Assembly (NCBI RefSeq): GCF_902809865.1
Contig: NZ_CADDWH010000001.1
Coordinates: 1,364,001-1,428,000, forward strand
DNA length: 64,000 nt
Direction of reading: 5' to 3'
Source: Halobacillus sp. Marseille-Q1614
GTDB taxonomy: Bacteria > Bacillota > Bacilli > Bacillales > Halobacillaceae
This document shows, piece after piece, positions 29,660-41,661 of this stretch. Under the pieces are notes generated by a model. The model did not search any database. It worked only from the letters and a program-made list of their open reading frames with translations, and had not been told where the DNA came from. Each line of letters starts with the position of its first letter. Position 1 is the first letter of the stretch. Both the position numbers and the translations under genes were made by a program.

Positions 29660-29705
29660 CTTCTAAAGCGTTCGTTCCATTCAAAGCCCGAAAATTGAGC
29701 CTTAA

Positions 29706-29739
29706 ATATAACGAAAGAGTGGGTTTCCCCACTCTTTCG
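29706..29739 (-). terminator. Intrinsic terminator between polC and rimP, inside the rimP leader
   Basis: Perfect 12-base stem CGAAAGAGTGGG / CCCACTCTTTCG with a short loop; the minus-strand tail is TTATATTT, a weak U-tract. It lies about 25 bases after the predicted start from the promoter at 29770-29798, so it can stop polC transcripts and attenuate rimP-nusA. Confidence 0.8.
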
Positions 29740-29769
29740 GACGTTCTTATCGCTCTTGACACCATAAAA

Positions 29770-29798
29770 AATATACCATAGTTTCCGTATTAATGCAA
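29770..29798 (-). promoter_or_regulatory. Promoter of the rimP-nusA-infB operon
   Basis: TTGCAT (29793-29798), a 17-base spacer and TATATT (29770-29775) on the minus strand, just after the polC stop. The last spacer bases and the -10 (TATGGTATATT) are identical to those of the rpsB and rplS promoters in this window. Confidence 0.78.
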
Positions 29799-29805
29799 CA
29801 AACCA

Positions 29806-32800
29806 CTAAAATAACGACAGCTGGTTCTCTTCAGGCATTCCTTTAAGGCAGCCTTGATCATCTAAATACTCAAGGACAGTCTTAGAAATACGGCTTCTCT
29901 CACGCAGGTCCTGCTTGGAAAGGAATTCTCCTTCTTTCCTGGCGTTTACGATATTGATCGCCGCGTTTGTGCCTAAGCCGTCCACAGCGTTAAATGGAGG
30001 AATCAATGAATCTCCTTCTACAAGAAAGTCCGTAGCACTAGATTCATATAGATCAACCGGTTTGAAGCTGTAGCCGCGTTCACACATTTCTAAAGAGATT
30101 TCAAGCACTACCATCAGGTTCTTCTCTTTAGGCGTGGCATCGAGCCCTTTGGACTGGATTTCTTCAAGTCTCTTTCTAATCGCATCTGACCCTTTGACCA
30201 TCGTCTCCAGTTCAAAGTCCCCTGCCCTTACGGTAAAGTAGGCCGCATAGAAATAGATCGGGTAATGAACTTTAAAATACGCAATACGCACAGCCATTAA
30301 AACATAGGCAGCTGCGTGGGCTTTCGGGAACATATACTTGATCTTTTTACAGGAGTCGATATACCAGTCAGGAACCCCATGTTTTTTCATTTCTTCGATC
30401 CATTCATCCTGCAGGCCCCGCCCTTTTCGAACGAATTCCATAATTTTAAAGGCCAGTGATGGATCCAGTCCTTTATGCATGAGATAGACCATGATGTCGT
30501 CACGGCACCCAATAACTTCCGGCAGCGTACAAATGCCGTCATTTATCAGCTGTTCCGCATTGCCGAGCCATACATCTGTTCCGTGTGAAAGACCAGATAT
30601 GATTACCAGCTCTGCGAATGTTTTCGGCTTCGTATCCTCAAGCATCTGCCTTACAAATCGGGTTCCGAATTCAGGAACGCCGAGTGTACCTGTTTTACAG
30701 CCAATTTGCTCTGCCGTTACTCCAAGCGCCTCAGGACCACTGAAGATCTTCATAACTTCAGGGTCATCGACAGGGATTTCCTTCTGGTCAATGCCGCTTA
30801 AATCCTGGAGCATGCGGATAACGGTCGGATCATCGTGTCCGAGTATATCAAGCTTCAGCAGATTATCGTGAATCGAATGGAAGTCAAAGTGAGTCGTCTT
30901 CCACTCCGACTTCGTATCATCAGCTGGAAACTGTATCGGTGAAAAGTCGAAAATGTCCATATCATCAGGAACAACAATGATACCGCCAGGGTGCTGTCCG
31001 GTTGTTCGTTTTACACCTGTGCACCCTTGGACAAGGCGGTCAATTTCCGCATTTTTATATTGCAGCTGATGGTCGCCTGCATAGCCTTTCACATAACCAT
31101 AAGCTGTTTTCTCAGCAATCGTGCCGATGGTACCTGCACGATAGACATTATCTTCGCCAAAGAGCATTTTCGTATAGTTATGCGCTTGCGGCTGGTATTC
31201 CCCGGAAAAGTTCAAATCGATATCGGGCACTTTATCTCCTTTAAAACCAAGGAAGGTTTCAAAAGGAATATCCTGACCATCTTTTTTATAGGCGGTTCCG
31301 CACTCAGGACAGTCTTTTTCCGGAAGGTCAAATCCGCTTCCGACCGACCCATCTGTGAAAAATTCATGGTGCTTACAGTTTGGGCAGACGTAGTGTGGCG
31401 GAAGTGGGTTCACCTCGGTAATCTCCGTCATCGTCGCTACAAAGGAAGAGCCGACCGACCCACGAGAACCTACTAAATAGCCGTCATCTAATGATTTTGT
31501 TACGAGCTTCTGGGAGATCAGATAAATAACAGCAAACCCATGACCAATAATACTGTCCAGTTCTTTTTCGAGCCGCTTTTCTACTAACTCTGGAATAGGT
31601 TCACCGTAAATGCTTCTCGCTTTATTATAAGACATTTCCCGGATTTCCTGATCAGCCCCTTCGATATTAGGAGTATACAAGTCCTCTTTTACCGGTGTCA
31701 CTCCCTCAATTTGATCATTTATTACATGAGTGTTTGTGACAACGATCTCTCGGGCTGTTTCTTCACCTAAAAATGAGAACTCCTCAAGCATTTCATTCGT
31801 TGTTTTAAAATGAACTTCCGGCAATGTCTGTCGATTGAGCGGGTTACCGCTTTGTGACGAAATTAAAATCTGCCGGTACATTTTCTCATGCGGCTCCACG
31901 TAGTGAGTATTCCCTGTAGCAACAACCGTTTTATGTGTTTTCTTGCCGATAGAAACAACCTTTTTCAAAATATCATAGATCTGTGCTTCACTTTGAACGA
32001 GATCCTTTTCAAGCAGGTGATAATAGTTTCCGGGCGGCTGAACTTCTATAAAATCATAGAATTCGGCCACTTTTTCCGCTTCTTCTTCAGATTTCTGCAT
32101 CGCCGTTTCAAACAGTTCGCCCTTATCGCATCCTGAGCCGACAAGAATCCCTTCTCTCAGCTTCGCTAAACGGGAACGAGGAATTCTCGGCACCCGGTAG
32201 TAATAATTAATATGCGACTCTGAAACGAGCCGATATATATTTTTTAAGCCAGTCGCATTCGCTGCAAGTAAAGTAACGTGGGAAGGACGGGACCTTTGGT
32301 AGGCTTTTCCTTCTCCCATATAATCATTTAAATTCTTATGGTTCGTAATGCCGCGTTCGATCGCTTTCTTTACGAGCTTCCATAATAAATAGCCGGTTGC
32401 TTCCGCATCGTAAATCGCCCGGTGGTGCTGGGTGAGCTCAATATCAAAATACTTACACAGTGTGTTTAATCGGTGGTTCTTTAGCTCCGGTACTAAAAAG
32501 CGGGCCAGTTCAAGCGTGTCGATGACGGGATTCGCAGATTTCTCATAGTTTACCAGTTTAAACCCGGCGTTTAAAAACCCCATATCGAAGCTCGCATTAT
32601 GGGCAACGAGTATGTCATCACCCATCCACTCATGGAAGTCTTTAATCACGTCTTCAATTTCCGGTGCATCTTTAACCATATCATCCGTAATGCCCGTTAA
32701 ATCAACCGTCGTCTGAGACAACGGGTGGTGAGGGTTGGCAAATGACTCAAATCGGTCGATGATTTCTCCTTCTCTCACCTTTACTGCGGCCAGTTCAATA

Positions 32801-34098
32801 ATTTTATCGTAAACAGCTGACAGACCTGTCGTTTCCACGTCAAAAACAATGTACGTATCTGAAGCCAAGTCCCGATCCTGTTCTTCATAAGCAATCGGTA
32901 CACCATCATCTACAAGGTTGGCTTCCATCCCGTAAATGATTTTAATATTATTTTTCTCGCCGGCTGAGTAGGCTTCCGGATAAGCCTGTACAACCGCATG
33001 GTCGGTAATGGCAATCGCATCATGCCCCCACTTGGCTGCCTGAGAAATCAGCCTTGAAGGTGCAACGGGAGCATCCATCTGGCTCATCGTTGTATGAGCG
33101 TGAAGCTCAATCCGCTTCTCTCCTTCTTTGGCATCATCTTTACGAAGTGCCGGCGTGACTTCGTTAATGTCATTCGCCATCATTGTCAGCTCACTTGTAA
33201 AGTTATCTGTTTGAATACTTCCACGGGCTTTGATCCACATGCCTTTTTGCACCTGTTTAAACAAATCGGCATGGTCCTCTCCGCGGGAGAACATTTTAAT
33301 GGAAAAGGAATCGGTATAATCCGTCGCTTTAAGAAGCAGCAAATGGCGTCCGGAACGCAGCTCCTTAATTTCTGCATCAAATACGTAGCCCTGGACAGTT
33401 TTTCTCCGTTCTTCTTCTAAAATACTTTCCATAGGCTCCGCTTCTTCTTGAATTTTATATCCAATTTCAATCGGTCCTGATGGTTTGGCCACTTCCTTCT
33501 CTTTCGCCCGTTCTTCCTGATCCTTCACAGCCTTCTGAACGAGCAGCTGATCTTCTTTCTGGCGTTCTTCTTGAAACTTCTTAATCTCTTCCTGTTCTTC
33601 TTTCACCCGGGTCTGTACATAAAGAGAAGGAAGACCGCAAGATGCACAGAAAAATTGCAGCGAGGATTCAAGTTTCTTCTGAACCGCATGGCTTTCTGCT
33701 AAATTCCTGCAGGTTAACATAATTTTATTCCCGTTAATCTCTGGATTTTGATCTAATATTAAATCTTTATACCCAGGATTAAGATCTGTTAAAGACGACA
33801 CAAAGCCTTTCCAGTATTCATTAATTTCTTCTTTAGTTAAGGTTTTATCTCTTGCATCAATCGTCCAGGAAATGGCAGCTAACGATTGAAAAGCCGATTG
33901 GAGCTTTGTCGTAAACAGCTGATAGACGGATGGAGGCAGCGGTTTCTCCATTTGAAAGTGAAAATGCCACTTTTTCTCCGCCTTAAATACGGTCAGCTTC
34001 ACAAGGGAGCTGTCCGAAAAATGGGGTTCTATTAATTCTTGCGGGAACTGAATTTGCTCCAAAAGATAGTGCATTTTTTCTCGGCTGCTAACACTCAA
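29806..34098 (-). CDS. polC: DNA polymerase III alpha subunit, PolC type
   Basis: A 1430-residue PolC. An N-terminal OB region is followed by the PHP domain ([15 protein letters not shown]), interrupted by the DEDDh proofreading exonuclease ([28 protein letters not shown]). A zinc finger ([10 protein letters not shown]...CPECG) and the polymerase domain with the [12 protein letters not shown] carboxylates follow. It is the replicative polymerase of Firmicutes. The start is TTG at 34098 with GGGAGG eight bases upstream. It follows proS after a terminator. Confidence 0.97.
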   Translation of the reverse strand: MSVSSREKMHYLLEQIQFPQELIEPHFSDSSLVKLTVFKAEKKWHFHFQMEKPLPPSVYQLFTTKLQSAFQSLAAISWTIDARDKTLTKEEINEYWKGFVSSLTDLNPGYKDLILDQNPEINGNKIMLTCRNLAESHAVQKKLESSLQFFCASCGLPSLYVQTRVKEEQEEIKKFQEERQKEDQLLVQKAVKDQEERAKEKEVAKPSGPIEIGYKIQEEAEPMESILEEERRKTVQGYVFDAEIKELRSGRHLLLLKATDYTDSFSIKMFSRGEDHADLFKQVQKGMWIKARGSIQTDNFTSELTMMANDINEVTPALRKDDAKEGEKRIELHAHTTMSQMDAPVAPSRLISQAAKWGHDAIAITDHAVVQAYPEAYSAGEKNNIKIIYGMEANLVDDGVPIAYEEQDRDLASDTYIVFDVETTGLSAVYDKIIELAAVKVREGEIIDRFESFANPHHPLSQTTVDLTGITDDMVKDAPEIEDVIKDFHEWMGDDILVAHNASFDMGFLNAGFKLVNYEKSANPVIDTLELARFLVPELKNHRLNTLCKYFDIELTQHHRAIYDAEATGYLLWKLVKKAIERGITNHKNLNDYMGEGKAYQRSRPSHVTLLAANATGLKNIYRLVSESHINYYYRVPRIPRSRLAKLREGILVGSGCDKGELFETAMQKSEEEAEKVAEFYDFIEVQPPGNYYHLLEKDLVQSEAQIYDILKKVVSIGKKTHKTVVATGNTHYVEPHEKMYRQILISSQSGNPLNRQTLPEVHFKTTNEMLEEFSFLGEETAREIVVTNTHVINDQIEGVTPVKEDLYTPNIEGADQEIREMSYNKARSIYGEPIPELVEKRLEKELDSIIGHGFAVIYLISQKLVTKSLDDGYLVGSRGSVGSSFVATMTEITEVNPLPPHYVCPNCKHHEFFTDGSVGSGFDLPEKDCPECGTAYKKDGQDIPFETFLGFKGDKVPDIDLNFSGEYQPQAHNYTKMLFGEDNVYRAGTIGTIAEKTAYGYVKGYAGDHQLQYKNAEIDRLVQGCTGVKRTTGQHPGGIIVVPDDMDIFDFSPIQFPADDTKSEWKTTHFDFHSIHDNLLKLDILGHDDPTVIRMLQDLSGIDQKEIPVDDPEVMKIFSGPEALGVTAEQIGCKTGTLGVPEFGTRFVRQMLEDTKPKTFAELVIISGLSHGTDVWLGNAEQLINDGICTLPEVIGCRDDIMVYLMHKGLDPSLAFKIMEFVRKGRGLQDEWIEEMKKHGVPDWYIDSCKKIKYMFPKAHAAAYVLMAVRIAYFKVHYPIYFYAAYFTVRAGDFELETMVKGSDAIRKRLEEIQSKGLDATPKEKNLMVVLEISLEMCERGYSFKPVDLYESSATDFLVEGDSLIPPFNAVDGLGTNAAINIVNARKEGEFLSKQDLRERSRISKTVLEYLDDQGCLKGMPEENQLSLF

Positions 34099-34136
34099 AC
34101 GTGATTCCTCCCTACCGATGGTACTATACTCATAAA

Positions 34137-34170
34137 TATACCCTTGCCTAAAAATGATAGCAAGGGTATA
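34137..34170 (-). terminator. Hairpin terminator after proS
   Basis: Stem TATACCCTTGC / GCAAGGGTATA with a 12-base loop. The T-tail (ATTTATG) is short, so termination may be partial. Confidence 0.65.
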
Positions 34171-34189
34171 GATCTTGGTCCTAAAAGCG

Positions 34190-35890
34190 TTACTTATACC
34201 AGTTCTTTACATACTCTATAATGGAAGCTGATTCAACTTCATCCTGTTCGCCGGTCTGACGTGCTTTTACTTCGACGATGTTTTCTCCGGCACGTTTACC
34301 GACTGTAATACGGAGCGGAATCCCAAACAGGTCACTGTCGGCAAATTTAACGCCGGCCCGCTCTTTACGGTCATCGTACAGCACCTCAATACCAGCCGCC
34401 TGAAGCTGTTCATACAGGTCATCTGCCAGCTCTTTTTGTTCTTCTTTTTTAGGGTTAAGAGACAGGAGATGAACTTGGTATGGAGCAAGATTCTTCGGCC
34501 AAGTAATTCCTCTGTCATCGTTGTACTGTTCGACGATAGCTGCAAGCGTCCGGGAAACTCCGATTCCATAAGATCCCATGGTCATCGTCTTCGCCTTCCC
34601 TTGATCATCTAAGAAGGAAGCGCCCATCTTCTCTGCATAAAATTCGCCGAGTTTAAAAACATGGCCAACTTCAATACCGCGGGCGAATTTAATCTTACCC
34701 TGTCCATCAGGAGAAGGATCACCTTCTTCAATAAAGCGAAGGTCAGCATAATCTTTCACTTTAAAATCACGACCAGGATTTACATTAGTAAAGTGATAGC
34801 CGGATTCATTTGCGCCGCAGGAGACGTTCGCCACTTTTTCTACGGCATAGTCAGCAACGACCTCTACTTCTTCAGGCACATTAACCGGCCCAAGTGATCC
34901 GAATCCTGTGCCAAGCAGACGGCGTGTATCTTCTTCAGACGCCATCTCTACCATTCTTGCGTCATATAAGTTTTTCAGTTTTACATCGTTTACCTCGTGG
35001 TCGCCTCTTGTAACCACCATGACATACTGCTCGTCCACTTTAAACATAATCGACTTAAGGCCTTTAGACAGTTCATGGCCTAAGAAATCAGCAACCTCCT
35101 GCATCGTCTTCTGATCAGGAGTCTCTACCTTCTCAAGCTCTTTTGGCGTTTCGCCGGATGCTTGATACTCGGCAGCAACAGGGGCCATTTCTATGTTGGC
35201 GGCATAATCGGAAGTATCGGAATAAGCAATTACATCTTCTCCGACTTCTGATAGCACCATAAACTCATGCGTGTCTTTTCCACCCATTTGGCCGGAGTCA
35301 GCTATAACAGCTCTAAAATCAAGACCGCAGCGGGTGAAGACATTTGAGTAGGCCTTAAACATCGTTTCATAGCTTTGATCAAGACTTTCCGCTGATTCAT
35401 TAAAGGAATAGGCATCTTTCATTAAAAATTCCCGGCCTCGCAGCAGTCCAAATCGAGGGCGTTTTTCGTCACGGAATTTGTTTTGAATCTGATAGACCAT
35501 CAGCGGCAGGCGTTTATAGCTCTTCACCGCATCCCTTACCAGGCTGGTCGTCACTTCTTCATGTGTAGCTCCGAGCGCAAACTCACGATCGTGGCGGTCA
35601 TGCAGGCGCATAAGTTCTGAGCCATACGTGTGCCAGCGGCCGCTTTCTTCCCATAGTTCAGCAGGCTGCAGGGCAGACATCAGCATTTCATGTGCCCCTG
35701 CTTTGTCCATTTCCTCTCGGACGATATCTTCTACTTTCTTAAGGACCCTGCGTCCAAGCGGCAGGTAACTGTAGATTCCGGAAGCAATTTGACGTATGTA
35801 TCCGGCACGGACAAGTAACTGATGACTTTTAATTTCCGCATCGGCCGGAATTTCTTTTAACGTTGGAACAAGCATCTGGCTTTGTTTCAT
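34190..35890 (-). CDS. proS: Prolyl-tRNA synthetase
   Basis: A 566-residue bacterial-type class II synthetase. Motif 2 ([21 protein letters not shown]) is near residue 135, the YbaK-like editing insertion spans roughly residues 230-390, motif 3 is [14 protein letters not shown], and there is an anticodon-binding domain at the C-terminus. It charges tRNA-Pro and clears mis-charged Ala. ATG 35890 follows GAGGTG. It is preceded by rasP with its own terminator. Confidence 0.96.
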   Translation of the reverse strand: MKQSQMLVPTLKEIPADAEIKSHQLLVRAGYIRQIASGIYSYLPLGRRVLKKVEDIVREEMDKAGAHEMLMSALQPAELWEESGRWHTYGSELMRLHDRHDREFALGATHEEVTTSLVRDAVKSYKRLPLMVYQIQNKFRDEKRPRFGLLRGREFLMKDAYSFNESAESLDQSYETMFKAYSNVFTRCGLDFRAVIADSGQMGGKDTHEFMVLSEVGEDVIAYSDTSDYAANIEMAPVAAEYQASGETPKELEKVETPDQKTMQEVADFLGHELSKGLKSIMFKVDEQYVMVVTRGDHEVNDVKLKNLYDARMVEMASEEDTRRLLGTGFGSLGPVNVPEEVEVVADYAVEKVANVSCGANESGYHFTNVNPGRDFKVKDYADLRFIEEGDPSPDGQGKIKFARGIEVGHVFKLGEFYAEKMGASFLDDQGKAKTMTMGSYGIGVSRTLAAIVEQYNDDRGITWPKNLAPYQVHLLSLNPKKEEQKELADDLYEQLQAAGIEVLYDDRKERAGVKFADSDLFGIPLRITVGKRAGENIVEVKARQTGEQDEVESASIIEYVKNWYK

Positions 35891-36002
35891 TTTTTTCACC
35901 TCAGATTGATTATTTATAGGTTGTGTTAGCTTTTTAGTAAAAAGGGGGTTCGGCTCACTTGCTTTTCATATCAAAAGCTTCACTTAATATCGCCAGGAAA
36001 AT

Positions 36003-36050
36003 AAAAAGCAAGCTGGAAGCAGATAGGATAGCTCATCCGGCTTCCAGCTT
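36003..36050 (-). terminator. Intrinsic terminator of the uppS-cdsA-dxr-rasP operon
   Basis: Perfect 11-base stem AAGCTGGAAGC / GCTTCCAGCTT with a 19-base loop and the tail GCTTTTTATTTTCC, directly after the rasP stop. Confidence 0.87.
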
Positions 36051-36055
36051 TAAGT

Positions 36056-37312
36056 TTACAGGAATAATCGTTGAATATCATTCCAAGTGACCACAAGCAT
36101 CAAGAGCATGAGTAAGGCGAATCCAATAAAATGGACAACTCCCTCTTTTTGCGGGTCAATCGGTTTTCCGCGCAGTCCTTCAAGCCCGACGAACAATAGA
36201 CGTCCGCCATCAAGGGCCGGAAGCGGCAGCAGGTTAATTATCCCAAGATTAACACTTAAAATGGCTGTCCACATCACAAAATTCGTAAATCCTGTCTGGA
36301 CAACCTGGTCGGTTGCATCGTATATACCTACAGGTCCAGACAGCATATCAAGGGAAAACTGACCGGTTACGAGTTTTCCAAGGTTGGTTAAGATCAATGT
36401 TCCCCATTCATAGGTCTGGGTAAAGCCAAACGTCAGCTTCTTCCCAAACGAATCTTCAAAGGCGCGGGCCACACCGACCTGTCCGATTTCCATATCTCCT
36501 TCTGTCAGCTTCTTAGGAGTAACGGTTAACTCTTCAGTTGAACCATTACGTTCCACAGTCAGACTTACGGACTCTTCAGGGTGTTCCCTGACAATCATTG
36601 TGAATTCTTCCCACGTGTCTACAGGCTCTCCGTTAACTGCGACCACTTCATCACCATTCTGCATCCCGGCCTGCTCTGCCGGTGAATCCTGCTGAACTTC
36701 TCCAATTAAGGCCCGTTCAGCCGGAACTCCTTGTATAAAGCCAAGGATCATAAACAGAATAATCGCTAAGACGAAGTTCATCATCGGGCCGGCAAACAGC
36801 TGCATCGCACGCTGCGGCACGGATTTAGAAGCGAATTGACGATCATATGGAGCAATCTGAGTCTCTTTCTCATCCATCACGAACATTGCTTTTGGATCTA
36901 CTTCAAAGTACAGTTTTTCCTCTTCGTCAATTTCATATCCTTCTATAATTAAACGATGGTCTAAATCTGCTCTCTCTACCTCAATGACTCGTGCATGAGG
37001 ATGTTTCGACTTATTATTGACGATGATACGATTGACTTTTCCCTCTTGGTTGAACTCAAGTCCAATATGATGACCGGCTTTAAGCTCAATGATCTCAGGG
37101 TCTTCACCTGCAACTCTTACATAACCGCCAATTGGCAGCAAGCGAATCGTATAAAGGGTTTCGTTTCTCGTAAAGGCAAAAATTTTCGGTCCAAAACCGA
37201 TCGCAAATTCACGTGCAAGCATTCCTGCTCGCTTTGCAAAAATGAGATGCCCCCACTCATGCACAAAAACCAGCAGGCCGAACATGAGTATAAAAGCAAT
37301 TACTGTAGTCAA
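36056..37312 (-). CDS. rasP: Site-2 intramembrane protease RasP
   Basis: A ~418-residue S2P metalloprotease. The HEWGH zinc motif lies in the first membrane helix (residue ~18), a PDZ domain in the middle (GDEVVAVNGEPVDTWEEF), and the LLPLPALDGGRL motif in the third helix. In B. subtilis it cleaves anti-sigma factors such as RsiW and signal-peptide remnants. I favour TTG 37312 with AAGGAAGG eight bases upstream; a GTG at 37321 has no ribosome site. It is the last gene of its operon. Confidence 0.92.
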   Translation of the reverse strand: MTTVIAFILMFGLLVFVHEWGHLIFAKRAGMLAREFAIGFGPKIFAFTRNETLYTIRLLPIGGYVRVAGEDPEIIELKAGHHIGLEFNQEGKVNRIIVNNKSKHPHARVIEVERADLDHRLIIEGYEIDEEEKLYFEVDPKAMFVMDEKETQIAPYDRQFASKSVPQRAMQLFAGPMMNFVLAIILFMILGFIQGVPAERALIGEVQQDSPAEQAGMQNGDEVVAVNGEPVDTWEEFTMIVREHPEESVSLTVERNGSTEELTVTPKKLTEGDMEIGQVGVARAFEDSFGKKLTFGFTQTYEWGTLILTNLGKLVTGQFSLDMLSGPVGIYDATDQVVQTGFTNFVMWTAILSVNLGIINLLPLPALDGGRLLFVGLEGLRGKPIDPQKEGVVHFIGFALLMLLMLVVTWNDIQRLFL

Positions 37313-37328
37313 ATGAAGCACCTTCCTT

Positions 37329-38474
37329 TTAATTTAAATGGCTACGAACACGCTCTCTGGTTGTCTTATCTATAGATAGTATGGCAGATAAGTCCGAGCT
37401 ATGAATTTTATCATGCTTTGACAGCTCATTTTCAATCAGGCGTTCAATATCAAGAAACGATATTTTTCCTTCTAAAAATAATTGAACCGCCTCTTCGTTC
37501 GCCGCATTTAATACGGTTGTCATACTGCCGCCGGCTTTTCCAGCTTCGTAGGCCATCCGCAGACATGGAAACCTTTCGAAATCCATTTTCTCAAAATTTA
37601 GTGAAGCTATTTCTTCTAAATCCAGCTGCTTCGTCATCGGCAGATCCAGCCGGTTTGGATAAGTAAGCGCATATTGAATCGGCACTTTCATATCTGGAGT
37701 TCCAAGCTGGGCAATTACACTTCGATCTACATATTCAACCATCGAATGAATGACGCTTTCTCTATGAAGGATAACATGAATTTTATCGTATGGTACATCA
37801 AAGAGCCAATGGGCTTCAATCACTTCAAGTCCTTTGTTCATCATAGACGCAGAATCGATGGTAATCTTCGCACCCATACTCCAGTTCGGATGGTTCAGGG
37901 CGTCTTCCACCGTTACCCCTTCAAGCTGCTCTCTCGTTTTGTCACGAAAGCTTCCGCCTGAAGCCGTAATAATCAGTTTATGAACATCTTTCATTTGTTC
38001 TCCATGTAATGCCTGATAAATTGCCGAATGCTCGCTGTCCACAGGCAGAAGATCTACACCGTGTGTTTTCGCAGCATCCATAACTAAATGTCCGGCTGTT
38101 ACTAGAGTTTCTTTATTTGCAATCGCAATCTTTTTTTTCGCTTCTATGGCCTTAAGTGTTGCAGGGAGGCCGACGCTTCCCATCACCGCATTTACTACTA
38201 CATCTACAGCATCGGCAACGCTGGCTTCAATTAAACCACCGGAACCAACTAAAATAGAAGGGATCTCTATTTGTCTAACCAGCTTTTGTTTTGTTTCTTC
38301 ATCCTGCACGACGACAATCTTTGGTTCAAACTCCTTTATAAGCGGAACGGCCTTTTCTATGTTTCTTCCAAAAGCCATTGAATATAAAGAAAATTCCTCT
38401 TTGTGGAGCCGCAGTACGTCGAGTGTTTGAATCCCGATCGATCCAGTCGCGCCAAGCAGTGCAATTCGTTTCAT
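37329..38474 (-). CDS. dxr: 1-deoxy-D-xylulose 5-phosphate reductoisomerase
   Basis: A 381-residue Dxr. The NADPH loop [13 protein letters not shown] is at the N-terminus, [10 protein letters not shown] near residue 115, and the metal/substrate segment [13 protein letters not shown] follows. It makes 2-C-methylerythritol 4-phosphate in the MEP isoprenoid route, which supplies UppS encoded two genes upstream. ATG 38474 follows AGGAGG. Confidence 0.95.
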   Translation of the reverse strand: MKRIALLGATGSIGIQTLDVLRLHKEEFSLYSMAFGRNIEKAVPLIKEFEPKIVVVQDEETKQKLVRQIEIPSILVGSGGLIEASVADAVDVVVNAVMGSVGLPATLKAIEAKKKIAIANKETLVTAGHLVMDAAKTHGVDLLPVDSEHSAIYQALHGEQMKDVHKLIITASGGSFRDKTREQLEGVTVEDALNHPNWSMGAKITIDSASMMNKGLEVIEAHWLFDVPYDKIHVILHRESVIHSMVEYVDRSVIAQLGTPDMKVPIQYALTYPNRLDLPMTKQLDLEEIASLNFEKMDFERFPCLRMAYEAGKAGGSMTTVLNAANEEAVQLFLEGKISFLDIERLIENELSKHDKIHSSDLSAILSIDKTTRERVRSHLN

Positions 38475-38484
38475 TTTTTTCCTC

Positions 38485-39276
38485 CTAGACCTGTATAAAT
38501 CCAATTAGATGCAAGATCGGCAGCATGAAGATCAAACTGTCAAATCGATCGAGCACTCCGCCATGACCCGGTAATATTTTTCCGGAGTCTTTCACTGCAT
38601 AATGGCGTTTGAATGCGGACTCTACAAGATCGCCCACTTGCCCTGCCATGGAAATAATAATCGTCACGAGCAGGACGATGGTCATTGAGCTGTGAATAGG
38701 ATAGATGATTTGGAAAATAAAAGCGACAACACAGGCTAAAAGGATGCCGCCAACAGAACCTTCAATGGTTTTCTTAGGGCTGATTTGCGGCCATAGCTTC
38801 CGCTTTCCGAAAGCCCGGCCGAATAAGTAAGCTCCTGTGTCTGTTGCCCATACGACAAACAGCGCATAGAAAATATATTCAAGTCCGTTTTGCCGTGTTT
38901 CCATCAGGTAATAAAAACCCATCCCTATATAAACGGCTGATATTAGCAGGAAACCGGCATCATCAAATGTAAAACGGTTTTTAACTAATACAGTATAGCT
39001 GAGCAGCAGCAGTACAGCGAGCAGCGTAATCTCTGCTTTTGTGATCGGCAGCTCAAACTGGCCGAACATTTCTCCTTTGTACATGAGAGACCACATGAAC
39101 AAAAAGGTAATAATGGCAGAAACGGAGTACTTCGCAATTTTTTTCATTCTCATCAATTCATAAATACCAATAGTTGCGATTAAGTATACGAATAATAGAA
39201 AAGGAAGTCCTCCTAAGATGACGATCGGTAAGAATATTAATGCTGCAACGACTGCTGTAATTGTTCTTTGTTTCAT
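38485..39276 (-). CDS. cdsA: Phosphatidate cytidylyltransferase
   Basis: A 263-residue polytopic membrane enzyme with about seven hydrophobic segments and the C-terminal CDP-diglyceride synthetase signature ([20 protein letters not shown]). It makes CDP-diacylglycerol for phospholipids. It lies 14 bases after uppS and 10 before dxr. Confidence 0.95.
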   Translation of the reverse strand: MKQRTITAVVAALIFLPIVILGGLPFLLFVYLIATIGIYELMRMKKIAKYSVSAIITFLFMWSLMYKGEMFGQFELPITKAEITLLAVLLLLSYTVLVKNRFTFDDAGFLLISAVYIGMGFYYLMETRQNGLEYIFYALFVVWATDTGAYLFGRAFGKRKLWPQISPKKTIEGSVGGILLACVVAFIFQIIYPIHSSMTIVLLVTIIISMAGQVGDLVESAFKRHYAVKDSGKILPGHGGVLDRFDSLIFMLPILHLIGFIQV

Positions 39277-39290
39277 TATACATCCACACC

Positions 39291-40058
39291 TTATATTCCG
39301 CCGTATCGACGCTTCCTGTTTTGGTAGTCGTAGAGGGCTTTTTCAAATAGGGCTTCATCGAAATCCGGCCAGTACACTTCGGTAAACCAAAATTCCGCGT
39401 AAGCCAGCTGCCATAATAAAAAGTTGCTCAGCCTCTGTTCGCCGCTCGTGCGAATCAAAAGGTCAGGCTCCAGCAGCCCTGAAGTATATAAATGAGAAGT
39501 AAACATCTCCTCGTTAATGTCTTCGGGAGAAATCTCTCCTTCTTTTACCTTCTCTGCGATTCCTTTAACCGCATCCACCATTTCATAACGGCTTCCATAA
39601 TTTAAAGCAAAATTTAGTATAAGTCCAGTATTGTCAGAGGTTCGCTTTACAGCTTCACCAATCGCTTTCTGAGTATGAGCCGGCAAGATGCTGATCTCTC
39701 CTATTGTTTGTACTCGCACATTTTTTTCAATCAATTCTGGCAAGTATGTACTGAGAAAGTCAACCGGGAGTTTCATAAGAAAATCGACTTCGTTCTTCGG
39801 CCTCTTCCAGTTTTCTGTAGAGAACGCATAGAGCGTCAGTACATTGACTCCTAGATCTGACGCATGTCTGACAATCTTCTTAACTACACTCATTCCTTCT
39901 TTGTGTCCGGCGATTCGGGGCATTCCGCGGTTCTTAGCCCAGCGGCCGTTCCCGTCCATAATGATCGCTACATGCTTAGGGATCTGCTCATAGTCTAAGC
40001 CAAGTGTTCGTTGAATAGGTTCCTTTTTAGTTTTAGTAAATGGAAACTTGATTGGCAT
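39291..40058 (-). CDS. uppS: Undecaprenyl diphosphate synthase
   Basis: A 255-residue cis-prenyltransferase with the substrate motif IMDGNGRWAKNRG near residue 33 and C-terminal LIRTSGEQRLSNFLLWQLAY. It makes C55-PP, the cell-wall lipid carrier. The start has CTGGAGG upstream. It is the first gene of the lipid operon uppS-cdsA-dxr-rasP. Confidence 0.96.
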   Translation of the reverse strand: MPIKFPFTKTKKEPIQRTLGLDYEQIPKHVAIIMDGNGRWAKNRGMPRIAGHKEGMSVVKKIVRHASDLGVNVLTLYAFSTENWKRPKNEVDFLMKLPVDFLSTYLPELIEKNVRVQTIGEISILPAHTQKAIGEAVKRTSDNTGLILNFALNYGSRYEMVDAVKGIAEKVKEGEISPEDINEEMFTSHLYTSGLLEPDLLIRTSGEQRLSNFLLWQLAYAEFWFTEVYWPDFDEALFEKALYDYQNRKRRYGGI

Positions 40059-40194
40059 GAAAAAATCCTCCAGTCCTATGGCTCCATTATCTTATTATAT
40101 ACTATTATCCTACACCATGCCGTCCTTCTCTTAAAGAGTACGATCAGCAATATAATAGCGATATGGCCGCCCGCTGCCAAGAATAAAGTATAGC

Positions 40195-40232
40195 AAAATA
40201 AAAGCCGCACTGCCAAATAGCAACAGTGCGAC
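40195..40232 (-). terminator. Intrinsic terminator of frr
   Basis: Stem GTCGCACTG / CAGTGCGGC (one G-U) with an 11-base loop and the tail TTTTATTTTGC. Confidence 0.82.
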
Positions 40233-40250
40233 TTAACACCTAAAGGCTTA

Positions 40251-40808
40251 TTATACTTCCAACATTTCCGCTTCTTTAGCTTTGGCAAGCTTATCGATTT
40301 CCGCGATGTTTTCATCGGTTACTTTTTGAACATCATCCTGGAAAGAACGAAGATCATCTTCAGTGAGCTCTCCATCTTTCTGGAGCTTTTTCAGTTGGTC
40401 ATTAGAATCACGGCGGATATTTCTAACTTGAACTTTAGCTTCTTCCGCATATTTACCAACAACTTTAACGAGGTCTTTACGGCGTTCTTCTGTTAATGCC
40501 GGGATGTTGATTCTTACGATATTTCCATCACTTGATGGTGAAAGTCCCAGATCGGCTTTTTGGATCGCTTTTTCGACTTCAGCAATAGCTGATTTATCAT
40601 AAGGTGTAATAACTAACAAGCGAGGTTCAGGCGCAGAAACTTGCGCTAACTGGTTTAGTGGAGTTGCGGCTCCATAATAATCTACATAGACATTGTCCAG
40701 CAGAGATGGATTTGCGCGGCCGGCTCTTACTGTTGCCAACTGGCGAGTAAAAGCTTGCACCGCCTGCTCCATTTGTTGTTTAGTTTCGTTAATAACAGCA
40801 TCGGACAT
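40251..40808 (-). CDS. frr: Ribosome recycling factor
   Basis: A 185-residue RRF. It has the typical three-helix bundle with [20 protein letters not shown] and [19 protein letters not shown]. It splits post-termination ribosomes with EF-G. It follows pyrH by two bases. Confidence 0.97.
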   Translation of the reverse strand: MSDAVINETKQQMEQAVQAFTRQLATVRAGRANPSLLDNVYVDYYGAATPLNQLAQVSAPEPRLLVITPYDKSAIAEVEKAIQKADLGLSPSSDGNIVRINIPALTEERRKDLVKVVGKYAEEAKVQVRNIRRDSNDQLKKLQKDGELTEDDLRSFQDDVQKVTDENIAEIDKLAKAKEAEMLEV

Positions 40809-40810
40809 GC

Positions 40811-41533
40811 TTATTTCCCCCTTACAATTGTTCCAATATTTTCGCCCATTACAGCTTTTTTAATATTACCTTCTTCTGTAATAGAGAATACCAGTAAATC
40901 TATATCATTGTCCATACATAAGGAAGAAGCTGTGGAATCCATAACGCCAAGACCTTCGTTAAGTACTTCCAGATAAGAGACTTGATCGTATTTCTTCGCA
41001 TCCACATTCACCTTTGGATCATCTGTGTATACGCCATCCACGTTATTTTTAGCCATTAAAATAACGTCAGCTTCGATTTCAGCCGCACGAAGGGCAGCTG
41101 TCGTATCTGTTGAAAAATAAGGGTTTCCTGTGCCGGCAGCAAAAATAACGACACGCTTTTTCTCTAAGTGGCGAATCGCTTTTCTTCTGATGTAAGGTTC
41201 GGCCACCTGTCTCATTTCAATTGAAGTCTGTACACGAGTTGGAATTCCGATATTTTCTAAGCTGTCCTGCAGTGCCAATGAGTTCATGACCGTCGCGAGC
41301 ATGCCCATATAGTCGGCATTGGCCCGGTCCATCCCCATCTCACTGCCTACTTTACCTCTCCAGATATTGCCGCCGCCTACTACGACAGCTACTTCTACGC
41401 CTAATTCGGCTACTTCTTTCACCTGACGAGTGATCGACTGGATAACACGTGGTTCAATTCCAAATCCATTTTCACCGCTTAAAGCTTCCCCACTCAATTT
41501 TAATACGATTCGTCGATAGCGTGCTGTAGTCAT
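40811..41533 (-). CDS. pyrH: UMP kinase
   Basis: A 240-residue hexameric UMP kinase of the amino-acid-kinase fold ([43 protein letters not shown]). It phosphorylates UMP to UDP. The start is ATG 41533, five bases after GGAGG; the ATG at 41545 overlaps the ribosome site. It follows tsf behind a hairpin. Confidence 0.96.
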   Translation of the reverse strand: MTTARYRRIVLKLSGEALSGENGFGIEPRVIQSITRQVKEVAELGVEVAVVVGGGNIWRGKVGSEMGMDRANADYMGMLATVMNSLALQDSLENIGIPTRVQTSIEMRQVAEPYIRRKAIRHLEKKRVVIFAAGTGNPYFSTDTTAALRAAEIEADVILMAKNNVDGVYTDDPKVNVDAKKYDQVSYLEVLNEGLGVMDSTASSLCMDNDIDLLVFSITEEGNIKKAVMGENIGTIVRGK

Positions 41534-41613
41534 AGAAACCTCCATCTATCCCTTATTTAAGCTACTTTTCTAATAGTTTATGTAGCTGCGTTTAATTTGC
41601 CCTGCACATCCGG

Positions 41614-41648
41614 GTTGTAAAATAGGGAACACAATGTGTCCCCTATTT
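41614..41648 (-). terminator. Intrinsic terminator after tsf
   Basis: Long stem AAATAGGGGACACA / TGTGTTCCCTATTT (one mismatch/G-U) followed by TTTTACAA. Confidence 0.8.
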
Positions 41649-41661
41649 CCCAGTGTTTTCG

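Noticed and set aside
30491-31476. Long plus-strand frames of 126 and 161 codons opposite polC
   Set aside because: Antisense shadows of a highly conserved gene; Ser/Cys-rich composition typical of non-coding frames.
35891-36002. T-box leader before proS
   Set aside because: No T-box sequence (GGTGGTACCGCG-like) or specifier structure is visible.
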